From positions 1-45,509 of the forward strand of contig JAHOYU010000025.1 of NCBI GenBank assembly GCA_019038625.1: a DNA stretch of 45,509 nt, given 5' to 3'. Position 1 is the stretch's first letter. Every line of letters begins with the position of its first letter. This DNA comes from Candidatus Latescibacterota bacterium (GTDB taxonomy: Bacteria > Krumholzibacteriota > Krumholzibacteriia > Krumholzibacteriales > Krumholzibacteriaceae). The position numbers were made by a program, and so were the translations under genes. Of the stretch, positions 1 through 7,368 are shown one piece after another. The notes below the pieces were generated by a model. The model was not told the DNA's origin, ran no database searches, and saw only the letters and a program-made list of their open reading frames with translations.

Positions 1-373
1 GGACCCGTCTGGTGAACCGGCCGAAGAAAGGATGCAGATCAGCCTCAGCCATCAGAAGATGCTGCTCGAAAAGAACCTCGGCGTGCTGGGCACGATGGCC
101 GCGATAGCGCCCCTGGTGGGTCTGCTCGGTACTATCTGGGGTATAATGAGAGCATTCTCCAATATGGCCTCTACGGGCAGCGCGGCACCTTCGGTAGTCG
201 CCGCCGGCGTGGCCGAAGCTCTCCTGACGACAGCTGGCGGCATCGTAATAGCAGTGCCTGCCATTCTTCTGTACAACCATTTTTCGCGAAGGATGAACGT
301 GATGTTGACCGTGGCGGAAAATAACGCTAGAAGCCTCCGGGCGCTTCTGATGGAGATGGGAAGCATGGCATGA
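1..373 (+). CDS. MotA/TolQ/ExbB proton-channel family protein, 5' end outside window
   Basis: This is the C-terminal part of an inner-membrane proton-channel subunit that works with ExbD/TolR to feed proton-motive force to a TonB- or TolA-like protein. The reading frame is open to the left edge, so the start lies upstream. The fragment shows the family hallmarks: a glycine-rich helix (GLLGTIWGIMRAF) followed by EALLTTAGGIVIAVPAILLY, which are the last two transmembrane helices of TolQ/ExbB with the conserved small-residue packing. The stop overlaps the start of the next gene by 4 bp (ATGA), so translation is probably coupled. Two ExbD genes and a TonB-like gene follow in the same direction. 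ExbB versus TolQ cannot be decided from this fragment. Confidence 0.93.
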   Translation, partial: DPSGEPAEERMQISLSHQKMLLEKNLGVLGTMAAIAPLVGLLGTIWGIMRAFSNMASTGSAAPSVVAAGVAEALLTTAGGIVIAVPAILLYNHFSRRMNVMLTVAENNARSLRALLMEMGSMA

Positions 374-774
374 ATTTCATAGAAGAGGAAAAATACGGAA
401 CAGAGCCGATGCACGGAGTAAATATGACGCCTCTGATAGATGTCTCACTCGTGATAGTAGTGATGCTCCTGCTTCTTACTCCACTGGCTCTGGAGTCGAG
501 CATCGGGCTGAGGGATTCGACAGAACCCGAGATCGATATGGCTGGAGAAGTGAGACGGATCGAGTTGAATATTGTCTCCGAAGACAGTGTGAGTGTGGAT
601 GGACTGATCGTCCATCGACCGTTTCTTGGGGACAGGATCAGGGATATGATAGATCCGGGAAGAAGTCAGGTGTTGATCACCTGTGAGGGATCAGTCTCCC
701 ATGGAGCGTTTGTGAATGTCATCGATCAGGCAAAATTGTGCGGAGCCGGGGGAATAGCGGTAAGAGGGAGATAG
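370..774 (+). CDS. ExbD/TolR family biopolymer transport protein (first copy)
   Basis: A 134-residue single-span protein of the ExbD/TolR family, the peptidoglycan-side partner of the TolQ/ExbB channel. The signature is near residues 16-40: NMTPLIDVSLVIVVMLLLL, in which the Asp after P-L-I is the family's essential protonatable residue. A short N-terminal cytoplasmic arm precedes it and a periplasmic domain of about 90 residues follows. It starts inside the stop codon of the channel gene (ATGA) and ends 2 bp before the second ExbD copy. It probably assembles with the product of that second gene. Confidence 0.93.
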   Translation: MNFIEEEKYGTEPMHGVNMTPLIDVSLVIVVMLLLLTPLALESSIGLRDSTEPEIDMAGEVRRIELNIVSEDSVSVDGLIVHRPFLGDRIRDMIDPGRSQVLITCEGSVSHGAFVNVIDQAKLCGAGGIAVRGR

Positions 775-776
775 AA

Positions 777-1217
777 ATGCGCGGAAGGATAATAGATACA
801 CGTCCGGGGATCGCCGGTATAAATGTGACACCTATAATAGATGTCGCGCTGGTGCTGGTCATCATCCTCCTTATCACGGCTCCCGTTCTTTCGATCTCCG
901 ACCTGGGTGTGAACCTTCCCCAGGCGATGACCCGGGGAATGGAAGATGAGAACAGACTCAGCATCACACTCAGTATCACCGGTGAGCTATCGATAGACAA
1001 AATGATCGTATCCCGTGGTGACCTTCCGGATGAACTCGGCCGGATCCTTGCCGGTCGTCAGGATGAGGGGATCATTGTAGTTGTAAGGGCTGATGAAGAC
1101 GTTCCGTACCAGATGGTCGAGGATGTGCTCAAAAAAGCGAGAGAAGCCGGTGCGGACAGGCTTGCGATCGCCACTACACAGGGAGGGAAAGGGATAGAAT
1201 GGACACCTACTCTGTAA
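777..1217 (+). CDS. ExbD/TolR family biopolymer transport protein (second copy)
   Basis: A second ExbD/TolR protein, 146 residues from the ATG chosen here, which has a purine-rich ribosome site (gagggag) 6 bp upstream. An earlier in-frame start at 738 lies inside the preceding gene and is less likely. The membrane segment reads GINVTPIIDVALVLVIILLI and keeps the conserved Asp. The periplasmic part (LNLSISD-type strand, then a domain ending IATTQGG) is the usual ExbD fold. It differs clearly from the first copy, so the two may form a heteromeric or specialised pair. The 3' end overlaps the TonB-like gene by 19 bp. Confidence 0.92.
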   Translation: MRGRIIDTRPGIAGINVTPIIDVALVLVIILLITAPVLSISDLGVNLPQAMTRGMEDENRLSITLSITGELSIDKMIVSRGDLPDELGRILAGRQDEGIIVVVRADEDVPYQMVEDVLKKAREAGADRLAIATTQGGKGIEWTPTL

Positions 1218-2119
1218 GTCTGGAACTGGCCGAGATACAGCGGAGGACGAACAGGCTCGGGCTGCTCAGTATTGCTATTCATATCCTGGTGGCAGTGGTC
1301 TTCATCATTATGAGATCGGTTGCCGTAGAGAGCGAATATGTTTCGGAGCTCACCGAGATCACGTGGTTCGACGAATCAGTGCAGGTGGCCGATCGACCCG
1401 TACAGGTCGCGGTTGCCGATATAGAATCAGATATGGATACAGATCCAACCGAGCCGGAAGTCCGGAACATACCCGCGGTCGTCGAGACGGGCAGGAGGAT
1501 CAGTGAACGACTGTCAGGCTCTATGATCGGGACGATCAAAAAGAGAGTGATAAACGCATCTGTCCTCCCCCCTGTCGACATCGTCCGGTCGATTGCGGCG
1601 CCTCCGGCAGCAGGAAGGTCCTCAACCAGGCCTGTCAGGCTGAACAGGGATAGCAGGCGTGGGGAAGGACGGCCGGTAGCGCTCGCCAGAGAAAAGAATA
1701 AGGGGCCGGGTATGCTGAAGGCCGTGCCTGTCGATATACCATCTGCTGGAAAAAAGACCATGCCGGTCAGAGCCGAGATGCCCGATGCGGGCAGCGCCGG
1801 GTTATCTCTCAGCGGTCCCGTATCGGACAGAGCACTTATAGAACGCGTCCTGCCGGAATATCCGGAGTGGGCGAAGAACGATGGAATAGAAGTGACGGTG
1901 CAGCTCCATTTCATGGTCCTTCCCGATGGCCGCGTTAAGGAAAGCATCCTTGTCGAGAGGACATCGGGATTCAAGGATTTCGACCTGAACGCGGTCGGAG
2001 CAGTTATGGACTGGAGGTTCGAACCTCTCTCCGGGGGGCAGGTCAACGAACAGTGGGGCAGGATAATATTCAATTACAGACTGAATGGCGGTCGCAGGAA
2101 AGCTGGCATATCGAATTAA
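1199..2119 (+). CDS. TonB-family energy transducer
   Basis: A 306-residue TonB-like protein. One transmembrane helix lies at about residues 20-39 (LLSIAIHILVAVVFIIM). A linker of about 160 residues rich in Pro, Arg and Ser follows, and the C-terminal TonB domain covers about 215-300, recognisable by PEYPEWAKNDG, a VQLHFMVLPDGRV strand pair, ERTSGFKDFDLNAV and WRFEPL. The linker is less Pro-Lys-rich than in enterobacterial TonB. The start has an AAGGG site 5 bp upstream and sits inside the second ExbD gene. With the channel and the two ExbD proteins it forms a complete inner-membrane motor; no TonB-dependent receptor is in the window, so the cargo is unknown. Confidence 0.9.
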   Translation: MDTYSVSLELAEIQRRTNRLGLLSIAIHILVAVVFIIMRSVAVESEYVSELTEITWFDESVQVADRPVQVAVADIESDMDTDPTEPEVRNIPAVVETGRRISERLSGSMIGTIKKRVINASVLPPVDIVRSIAAPPAAGRSSTRPVRLNRDSRRGEGRPVALAREKNKGPGMLKAVPVDIPSAGKKTMPVRAEMPDAGSAGLSLSGPVSDRALIERVLPEYPEWAKNDGIEVTVQLHFMVLPDGRVKESILVERTSGFKDFDLNAVGAVMDWRFEPLSGGQVNEQWGRIIFNYRLNGGRRKAGISN

Positions 2120-2152
2120 GAGGAGCAGGGGAAACCCGGAAGGAGTGGGTCG

Positions 2153-3181
2153 ATGATGGACAGGCGTATGAACCTGATCAGAAGAACAACTGAGGTATCT
2201 GTACTTTGTGTACTGGCCCTGGCCCTTGCCGGGCCCTTCTGCGGAACGTTTTCCGGATCATGGGTGGTGTCGGGGATGGCGAACGCCTGGTGTGGCAGTG
2301 TTCCGGACAGCCTGGTCAACGACACGTCTGAAAGTACCCTTGCTTTGAAGGGTGGGATCGGGGGAAACATCCTGGGTGATCTTACGATAGAGGGGGAAGA
2401 CAGGATAAATATACGGTTCGAGAGACCCGGTATTAAACTGGATATGGCGATGAGAAAGGCTCCAGGCCTTTCGTGGAAGGACAGCTGGGAGAAGATGGAC
2501 ATGTTCATGGCCCTGACAAGGGATACGGCATTCAGAAGGCCCGGTTGTGTCGCGAGGCCATGGCTGGGATGTTTTTCCCGCGACAATGTCGCTGTGTTCA
2601 GGCCGGAAAAGGGAAAGTCAGAAAGCTGGAGCATGACCATCGTGGATTCCAGGGGCAGGGAGGTCAGGACGTTTTCAGGCAGGGGCGACATCCCCAGGGA
2701 GATCGTCTGGGATGGAAGAACAGACGCCGGGGATCCAGCGACAGCCGGACTGACATATTCATCCATCATGGAGAGTACTGATCGAGCAGGGAATGAGCGG
2801 ACTTACGTAGGCAGTGGATTCGACCTTCTTCCGTTCATGCTGAGTGATAGCGACTATCTGAGACTCATATTCTCAGGCGCGGACGCGGGACTGGGGCCAG
2901 ATGCCACAGACAGGACTGGCCGGGGCCGTCTTCTTCTGGTCGAGGCAGCTTCATGGTTGAATCAGGCTGGAGATGCTGGTTCCCCGGTAATCGTGAGCGC
3001 CCTGGCAAGGACAGTTTCCCAGGCGGAATCGCTCGCGAGAGGTGTGGCTGGAATGGTGGGCGAATATCTGGCGGGGGACTCCGGCAGGATCTCCTGCGAG
3101 ATCAGAGTCGCCGAAGATGCACCTGACAATGGAGCTGTCGAGATATCGGTAAACAGGGTGAAAATACATCACAATCAATAA
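2153..3181 (+). CDS. Secreted protein with FlgD-like Ig segment and OmpA-like C-terminal region
   Basis: A 342-residue exported protein, last gene of the energy-transducer operon (33 bp after the TonB-like gene; GGAAGGAG 7 bp before the ATG). The N-terminus has a positive stretch and a hydrophobic run at about 14-31 that fits a signal peptide or anchor. Around residues 160-220 is a FlgD-like Ig pattern: VDSRGREVRTF, WDGRTDAGDPA, then a Tyr-containing strand and STDRAGN. Residues about 255-340 (LLLVEAASWLNQAG, then an alternating charged tail) resemble an OmpA-like or similar alpha/beta domain, but I cannot confirm peptidoglycan-binding residues. The context suggests an envelope partner of the TonB-like protein. 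Specific function unknown. Confidence 0.7.
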   Translation: MMDRRMNLIRRTTEVSVLCVLALALAGPFCGTFSGSWVVSGMANAWCGSVPDSLVNDTSESTLALKGGIGGNILGDLTIEGEDRINIRFERPGIKLDMAMRKAPGLSWKDSWEKMDMFMALTRDTAFRRPGCVARPWLGCFSRDNVAVFRPEKGKSESWSMTIVDSRGREVRTFSGRGDIPREIVWDGRTDAGDPATAGLTYSSIMESTDRAGNERTYVGSGFDLLPFMLSDSDYLRLIFSGADAGLGPDATDRTGRGRLLLVEAASWLNQAGDAGSPVIVSALARTVSQAESLARGVAGMVGEYLAGDSGRISCEIRVAEDAPDNGAVEISVNRVKIHHNQ

Positions 3182-3211
3182 CTGATACCACCTTGAAACC
3201 GATAAAACTGA

Positions 3212-3240
3212 TTTACTTAATTCATGGAATATGTTATACT
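3212..3240 (+). promoter_or_regulatory. Promoter, extended -10, for the secreted Cys protein
   Basis: A -35-like tttact (3212-3217), a 17-bp spacer and a TATACT box (3235-3240) preceded by TG at 3232-3233, which makes an extended -10. The predicted start of transcription near 3247 leaves a leader of about 120 nt before the ATG at 3366. That leader holds a small CGGT/ACCG hairpin but no riboswitch I recognise. Confidence 0.5.
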
Positions 3241-3365
3241 TACGCATCGGTGGGGAATACCGCCGAAAGAAAAACGGGGGTAATTCCTTAGGAATGTAGA
3301 TCGTTATATTTTAAGGAGTTGCCTTCGGTAAATTGATTGGCTACAGCTGCAACGAAGGATAGGGG

Positions 3366-3932
3366 ATGTTCCGCGGGTCAGGAATAATTATCCTTGTAGT
3401 GCTGTGTGCGGGTCTGATTTCGCCCGTCAGTGCCGGGCCTAACAGGGTCTATATCGGGCTGTACGTAGACGGACTGCACAGTGACTGCGATGAGTATATA
3501 ACCGCTTATAAGCCGTTTACCCTGTGGGTTTGGGTCCTTCCCAGTCTGCAGGGAGTGACGTGTGTCGAATTCAGGCTGGAAAAGCCTGAATGGCTTGAAG
3601 TGATCGGCATGACTGAGCATATCCTTGCCGCCGAACTCGAAGAGGATTTCGACTGGTTCGGTGAAGGGGGCAGAATGTGCTATGAATACTGTCGTTTTCA
3701 GTGGACCTGGGTCTTCCAGTTTACACTCTTGCCGACAGAGGCGAGTGCGACAGGTTTTATAACGATGCATGAATGGCTTCGGTCGGGCAATCTGTTGTCG
3801 ACTACCTGTAAGGAAGCCTATCCGATTCAGGCTTTGATTCCTATTACCTATCTTGCGATCAACCAGAGTTGTGAGATCGGTGTAGAGAATTCTACCTGGG
3901 GCGCGATCAAAGGTATGTACAAGGACCAGTAA
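3366..3932 (+). CDS. Small secreted Cys-containing protein, W-G-A-I-K family (paralogue 1)
   Basis: A 188-residue protein with a clear Sec signal peptide (hydrophobic residues 7-20, cleavage near SAG at about 24). The mature part begins NRVYIGLYVDGLHS and contains WVWVLP, VTCVEF, a C-Y-E-Y-C pair followed by TWVF, a further Cys near TTCKEA and one in NQSCEIG. It ends NSTWGAIKGMYKDQ. The same landmarks in the same order occur in the products at 25980-26558 and in the N-terminal half of 26610-28028, so these three form one family, probably disulphide-bonded and extracytoplasmic. No domain name is known to me. The gene stands alone behind its own promoter, with an AT-rich leader and a weak GGATAGGGG ribosome site. 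Confidence 0.75.
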   Translation: MFRGSGIIILVVLCAGLISPVSAGPNRVYIGLYVDGLHSDCDEYITAYKPFTLWVWVLPSLQGVTCVEFRLEKPEWLEVIGMTEHILAAELEEDFDWFGEGGRMCYEYCRFQWTWVFQFTLLPTEASATGFITMHEWLRSGNLLSTTCKEAYPIQALIPITYLAINQSCEIGVENSTWGAIKGMYKDQ

Positions 3933-4019
3933 TCGGTCGATGGGATCACCACACAATACAACAAAGGCGGCGACAGTCTGTTGTCCCGGTAAATCAGAGA
4001 CCTGACGGCCGGGTTTGTG

Positions 4020-4025
4020 TATAAT
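4020..4025 (+). promoter_or_regulatory. TATAAT box directly before the dinB start
   Basis: A perfect TATAAT ends 6 bp before the ATG at 4032. If it is a real -10, transcription would begin at or next to the start codon and give a leaderless mRNA. The -35 position (3997-4002, gagacc) matches consensus only weakly. Confidence 0.3.
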
Positions 4026-4031
4026 CTCCTC

Positions 4032-5330
4032 ATGACAGATGAGAGTAATAACGACAATTCGGCTGGTACCGACTATTCGGATGGTATCATCCGTTCAAAC
4101 GACAGGAATGTCTATCCTGCAGGATCTGGAGAATGGGGGCCGGGGGAAAGGGTGATAGCCCATATTGATATGGATGCCTTTTTCGCTTCCGTAGAGGTCC
4201 TCGATTTTCCAGAGCTTCGCGGGAAGCCGGTCGTTGTAGGTGGCAGCTCCAATCGGGGTGTTGTTTCCGCGGCGAGTTACAGGGCCCGCGAATTCGGCAT
4301 CCATTCAGCGATGCCGATATTCCAGGCGAAGAGATTATGCTCCGGGCTCGTGATCCAGCCCGGCAGGATGAAAAGGTACTCGGAACTTTCCCATGAAGTG
4401 ATGAAGACCCTGTACTCATATTCTCCCCTGGTTCAGCAGATATCGATAGATGAGGCTTATGTCGATCTTTCCGGCACTGAAAAGCTTTTCGGAAGACCTG
4501 AAGAGACTGCATTCAGGATCAAGAAGGATATTTTCGGCAGTACCTCGCTCACCTGTTCAGTGGGGTTGTCGGTAAGCAAGCTGGTAGCCAAGATATCTTC
4601 CGATATGAACAAACCTGACGGCGTTACTATAATTCCGCCGGAAAGAGTGATGGAGTTCATATCTTCCCTTCCAGTAGGAAAGATCCCCGGGATAGGTTCG
4701 AAAAGCGAAGAGGAACTGGCGAAGACAGGAATAAAAAAGGTCGGCGATATCGGGAGGCTCGCTCCGAAGTTCGTCAGGGAACGGTACGGGAAGTTCGGAG
4801 AGAGATTGATGTCAATCGCTGCAGGAAAAGCGGGTGGTGAGGTTGTGCCCTTTTCTCCACCTAAATCGATCAGTAATGAGATCACACTCAGCGAAGACAC
4901 TGACGAGATCGAACTCCTCGAAAAACATCTAATGGAACTTTCCGAGAAAGTCGGCAGGCGGCTGAGAAAGAACTATATGCGCGGCAGGACCGTGACTCTC
5001 AAGTTGAAGGACAGTCGGCACAGGTTGATTACAAGATCGGTGACTCTGGCCAGACCGACCTGTCAGGGGAAAAAGATATATACAGAGGCCAAGGAGCTGA
5101 TGGAGGCGCTTGGGATCGGTGCGAGACAGCGATTGATAGGAGTCGGCGTGTCGAATCTCTCCAGTGATCAGGACCGGGGACTTTCCTGGTCGGGCAAGCC
5201 TGAACAGGGGCTATTGTTCGCGGAGAGCGATCCAGGGGAAGAACGATGGGACAAGCTCGACCGGGTGATGGACGGGATACTGGACAGGTTTGGAAAGGGA
5301 GCCGTGAAAAGGGGAAGGCTCAATGAATAA
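4032..5330 (+). CDS. dinB: DNA polymerase IV (Y-family translesion polymerase)
   Basis: A Y-family polymerase of about 432 residues that copies past damaged bases with low fidelity. The first catalytic motif is VIAHIDMDAFFASVE (Asp46 from this start) and the second is SIDEAYVDLSG (Asp140-Glu141), both intact. A helix-hairpin-helix segment (LPVGKIPGIGSKSEEELAKTG) and a C-terminal little-finger domain (from about 265; VTLKLKDSRH) follow. It is longer than E. coli DinB (351 residues) because of an N-terminal extension of about 40 polar residues and a longer C-terminus. No beta-clamp motif is obvious at the C-terminus. A GTG at 4017 is an alternative start. A start just before VIAHID is also possible and would remove the extension. 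No LexA-type operator was recognised. Confidence 0.93.
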   Translation: MTDESNNDNSAGTDYSDGIIRSNDRNVYPAGSGEWGPGERVIAHIDMDAFFASVEVLDFPELRGKPVVVGGSSNRGVVSAASYRAREFGIHSAMPIFQAKRLCSGLVIQPGRMKRYSELSHEVMKTLYSYSPLVQQISIDEAYVDLSGTEKLFGRPEETAFRIKKDIFGSTSLTCSVGLSVSKLVAKISSDMNKPDGVTIIPPERVMEFISSLPVGKIPGIGSKSEEELAKTGIKKVGDIGRLAPKFVRERYGKFGERLMSIAAGKAGGEVVPFSPPKSISNEITLSEDTDEIELLEKHLMELSEKVGRRLRKNYMRGRTVTLKLKDSRHRLITRSVTLARPTCQGKKIYTEAKELMEALGIGARQRLIGVGVSNLSSDQDRGLSWSGKPEQGLLFAESDPGEERWDKLDRVMDGILDRFGKGAVKRGRLNE

Positions 5331-5355
5331 TTCTGGTGGGACCATCACACCAGAA
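5331..5355. terminator. Hairpin between convergent dinB and DUF4136 genes
   Basis: A perfect 8-bp inverted repeat (TTCTGGTG / CACCAGAA) with a 9-nt loop directly follows the dinB stop codon. No T-run follows on either strand, so it may be a factor-dependent terminator or an mRNA-protecting hairpin rather than an intrinsic terminator. Confidence 0.35.
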
Positions 5356-5428
5356 ATGCATAGTCCACCATCAGCCCCCGGCTTCATTATCCTGACGCGT
5401 TTCGTTAGCTGCCCGTTTCATCAGGAGC

Positions 5429-5956
5429 TTATTCATCCGGCGGGAACCTTCTCAGTATTCTGGTGGTTGATTTTTCCACGTAGTCAGCCGCGTCCTCGCG
5501 CCCGTGAAGTACTCCTTTTGCCCAGCCTCTCCAGATGAGTTCTTTATTTCCACCATCGATGATGTCGATGATCAAAGTTCCCTCGCGATACTTGTGGACC
5601 CTGACATCAGGACCGCGCCAATGTCCTCGCCTGCCGTAATGGTAGTAGTGGTGGTCGACATCGATTTTCTTTTTCGATCCTACATGAAACGCGATAAGAA
5701 GGTCGGGTCTGGAGTCGCCCGCCGGTACGAACCCTTTTTCGGTCAGTTCCCTGTTCGCGGCGCTTATGACATGTTTTTTGACCAATGGATCCCTCATCAT
5801 CCCCTTTTGAGAATCCTTACTGTAATCGACCCATTTGTAGGTCTTGTAGATCGAGAAGTCCACATCCGGGTCGAAGTCGGTTTCCACCGAGATCCCCGAG
5901 CAGGAAGTAAACGATACGAGTGCCAGAAGACATAGGACTGCGGCGATTCTGTTCAT
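5429..5956 (-). CDS. DUF4136 domain lipoprotein
   Basis: A 175-residue lipoprotein. The start chosen (MNRIAAVLCLL...) has an aaaggg ribosome site 9 bp upstream; longer starts at 5965 or 5989 would put charged residues before the signal. The signal peptide ends in a lipobox-like SFTSC, so the mature protein is probably lipidated at Cys19. The rest fits DUF4136: VETDFDPDVDFSIYKTYKWV at the mature N-terminus, then a PDLLIAFHVG strand, a His/Tyr-rich stretch (DVDHHYYHYGRRGHWRG), REGTLIIDIID and KELIWRGWAKG. Members are periplasmic or outer-membrane lipoproteins of unknown role. It is convergent with dinB and divergent from the metal exporter. The HHYYHYGRRGHW stretch could bind metal, which is only inference. 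Confidence 0.85.
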   Translation of the reverse strand: MNRIAAVLCLLALVSFTSCSGISVETDFDPDVDFSIYKTYKWVDYSKDSQKGMMRDPLVKKHVISAANRELTEKGFVPAGDSRPDLLIAFHVGSKKKIDVDHHYYHYGRRGHWRGPDVRVHKYREGTLIIDIIDGGNKELIWRGWAKGVLHGREDAADYVEKSTTRILRRFPPDE

Positions 5957-5992
5957 CGGAACCATCCCTTTCACACTGCCCATCGGCAAGAC

Positions 5993-6043
5993 GGTAATTG
6001 AAAGTCCGGTTGAGACCTGTCGTACAAATGGTAATTGAAAGTC
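5993..6043 (+). repeat. Two 14-bp direct repeats, probable operator
   Basis: The sequence ggtaattgaaagtc occurs exactly at 5993-6006 and 6030-6043. The second copy contains the -35 hexamer of the exporter promoter, and the starts are 37 bp apart (about 3.5 helical turns). The position suggests binding of a regulator that controls the exporter, the DUF4136 gene, or both. Confidence 0.5.
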
Positions 6044-6063
6044 AGAAGCTCTTCAACTATAAT
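6035..6063 (+). promoter_or_regulatory. Promoter for the heavy-metal exporter
   Basis: TTGAAA (6035-6040), a 17-bp spacer and a perfect TATAAT (6058-6063). The predicted leader is only about 26 nt, so there is no room for a riboswitch between this promoter and the start codon. Confidence 0.65.
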
Positions 6064-6095
6064 CCCGATCGGACTTGCGCGGAAAGGATCGTGTA

Positions 6096-7331
6096 ATGAT
6101 CGATGTACTGAGAAATACATTTATGATAACAGGCTTTGTCTTCGTCATGATGCTCGTTATCGAATTTCTCAATGTTCTGACAAGCGGCTCATGGCAGCAC
6201 AGGCTTGCCAGGAGTAGATTCGGGAAATACATCTTCGCCGCGATTCTCGGCGCGATCCCGGGCTGTCTGGGAGCCTTTGCCGCTGTGGCGATGTATTCAC
6301 ACGGAGTACTGACGCTGGGTGCTGTAGTCACGGCGATGATAGCTACCAGCGGAGATGAGGCCTTCGTCATGCTGGCCATGATCCCAGGACCCGCGATAGT
6401 CCTTGCCGGCATCCTTATTGTCGTAGGAATAATCGCCGGGATCCTCACAGATATCTTTGCGGGAAAAGCGGGGAAAGCAGGAAAAACCACAGACCCTGAT
6501 TGCTGTGAGATGGTGGTCCATGAGGACCACGTCGAACAGTGCTTTGTGAGAGGACAGGTACTCAGTCAGTGGAAAAACTGTACAGCGGCGCGCGGAATAC
6601 TGGCTGTGATGCTCGTGCTTCTCATTGCTGCTATAGTAACGGGGCAGCTAGGACATCACGATCACGGAGAGCACGACCTTCAGGTGCAAGGGGGCGCTGA
6701 GGAATCGCTCGACGAGAGCCATCAGGTGACTCTCGACGATCATGAAGGACATGATCATCATGAGGGGGATGTTCACCACGATGAAGAAGCTGCATCCGGG
6801 GAGCATGTCCACCACGACGAAGATGTTCATACCGATGAGCATGCCGGCCCTGGAGAAAGCGAATGGGACTGGGTGCGGATGACGATGCTCATATCCTCGT
6901 TAGTGGCCCTGTTTATTGTGGGGACTGTCTCTGACCATTTCCTGGAGGAGCATCTCTGGGAGCATATAGCCCGGAAACATCTTCTCCGGATATTTCTGTG
7001 GACCTTCAGTGCGTTATTAGCTCTCTATCTGCTTACCGATTACCTGCATCTTGACATACTTGCAATAGCGAGTGAACGGGGATGGATCATCCTGGGCATA
7101 GCGTGTCTTGTGGGGCTGATACCACAGTCGGGGCCTCATCTGGTATTTGTCACTCTTTTTGCCCAGGGCCTGATTCCTTTCAGTGTCCTGCTGGCAGGGT
7201 CGATAGTACAGGACGGCCACGGCATGCTTCCGATGCTCGCGGATTCACGGAGGAGTTTCCTGCTTGTCAAGATGATCAACCTGGTCGCCGGACTTATCAT
7301 CGGAGCAGCAGCGTTCGCTGCTGGCTATTGA
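6096..7331 (+). CDS. Putative 10-TM heavy-metal exporter (ArsP_2 / DUF2899-like) with His-rich loop
   Basis: A 411-residue polytopic membrane protein, started at the ATG with GGAAAGGA 8 bp upstream. Two blocks of about four to five transmembrane helices each (roughly residues 5-140 plus one near 170-190, and 260-410) flank a long acidic, His-rich loop at about 190-255 with repeated HHDHGEHD, DHEGHDHHEG and VHHDEDVHTDEH stretches. Both halves contain matching motifs, LGAIPGCLGAFAAVAMYSHG in the first and GLIPQSGPHLVFVTLFAQGLIPF in the second, the pattern of an internally duplicated transporter. This fits the putative 10TM heavy-metal exporter family. A Cys pair (DCCEM) and HEDHVEQC lie before the His loop. 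The substrate is not shown; a divalent cation such as Mn, Fe, Zn or Ni is the plausible range. Confidence 0.8.
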   Translation: MIDVLRNTFMITGFVFVMMLVIEFLNVLTSGSWQHRLARSRFGKYIFAAILGAIPGCLGAFAAVAMYSHGVLTLGAVVTAMIATSGDEAFVMLAMIPGPAIVLAGILIVVGIIAGILTDIFAGKAGKAGKTTDPDCCEMVVHEDHVEQCFVRGQVLSQWKNCTAARGILAVMLVLLIAAIVTGQLGHHDHGEHDLQVQGGAEESLDESHQVTLDDHEGHDHHEGDVHHDEEAASGEHVHHDEDVHTDEHAGPGESEWDWVRMTMLISSLVALFIVGTVSDHFLEEHLWEHIARKHLLRIFLWTFSALLALYLLTDYLHLDILAIASERGWIILGIACLVGLIPQSGPHLVFVTLFAQGLIPFSVLLAGSIVQDGHGMLPMLADSRRSFLLVKMINLVAGLIIGAAAFAAGY

Positions 7332-7368
7332 CCTGTGAGAACTATTGATGAGGGCAGGGGAATATTCT

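Noticed and set aside
5323-5538. 71-codon open frame after dinB
   Set aside because: It overlaps both the end of dinB and the minus-strand DUF4136 gene, and the product shows no domain or signal.
5957-6095. Possible Mn-sensing or other riboswitch before the metal exporter
   Set aside because: The likely promoter leaves a leader of only about 26 nt and no conserved riboswitch core was seen.
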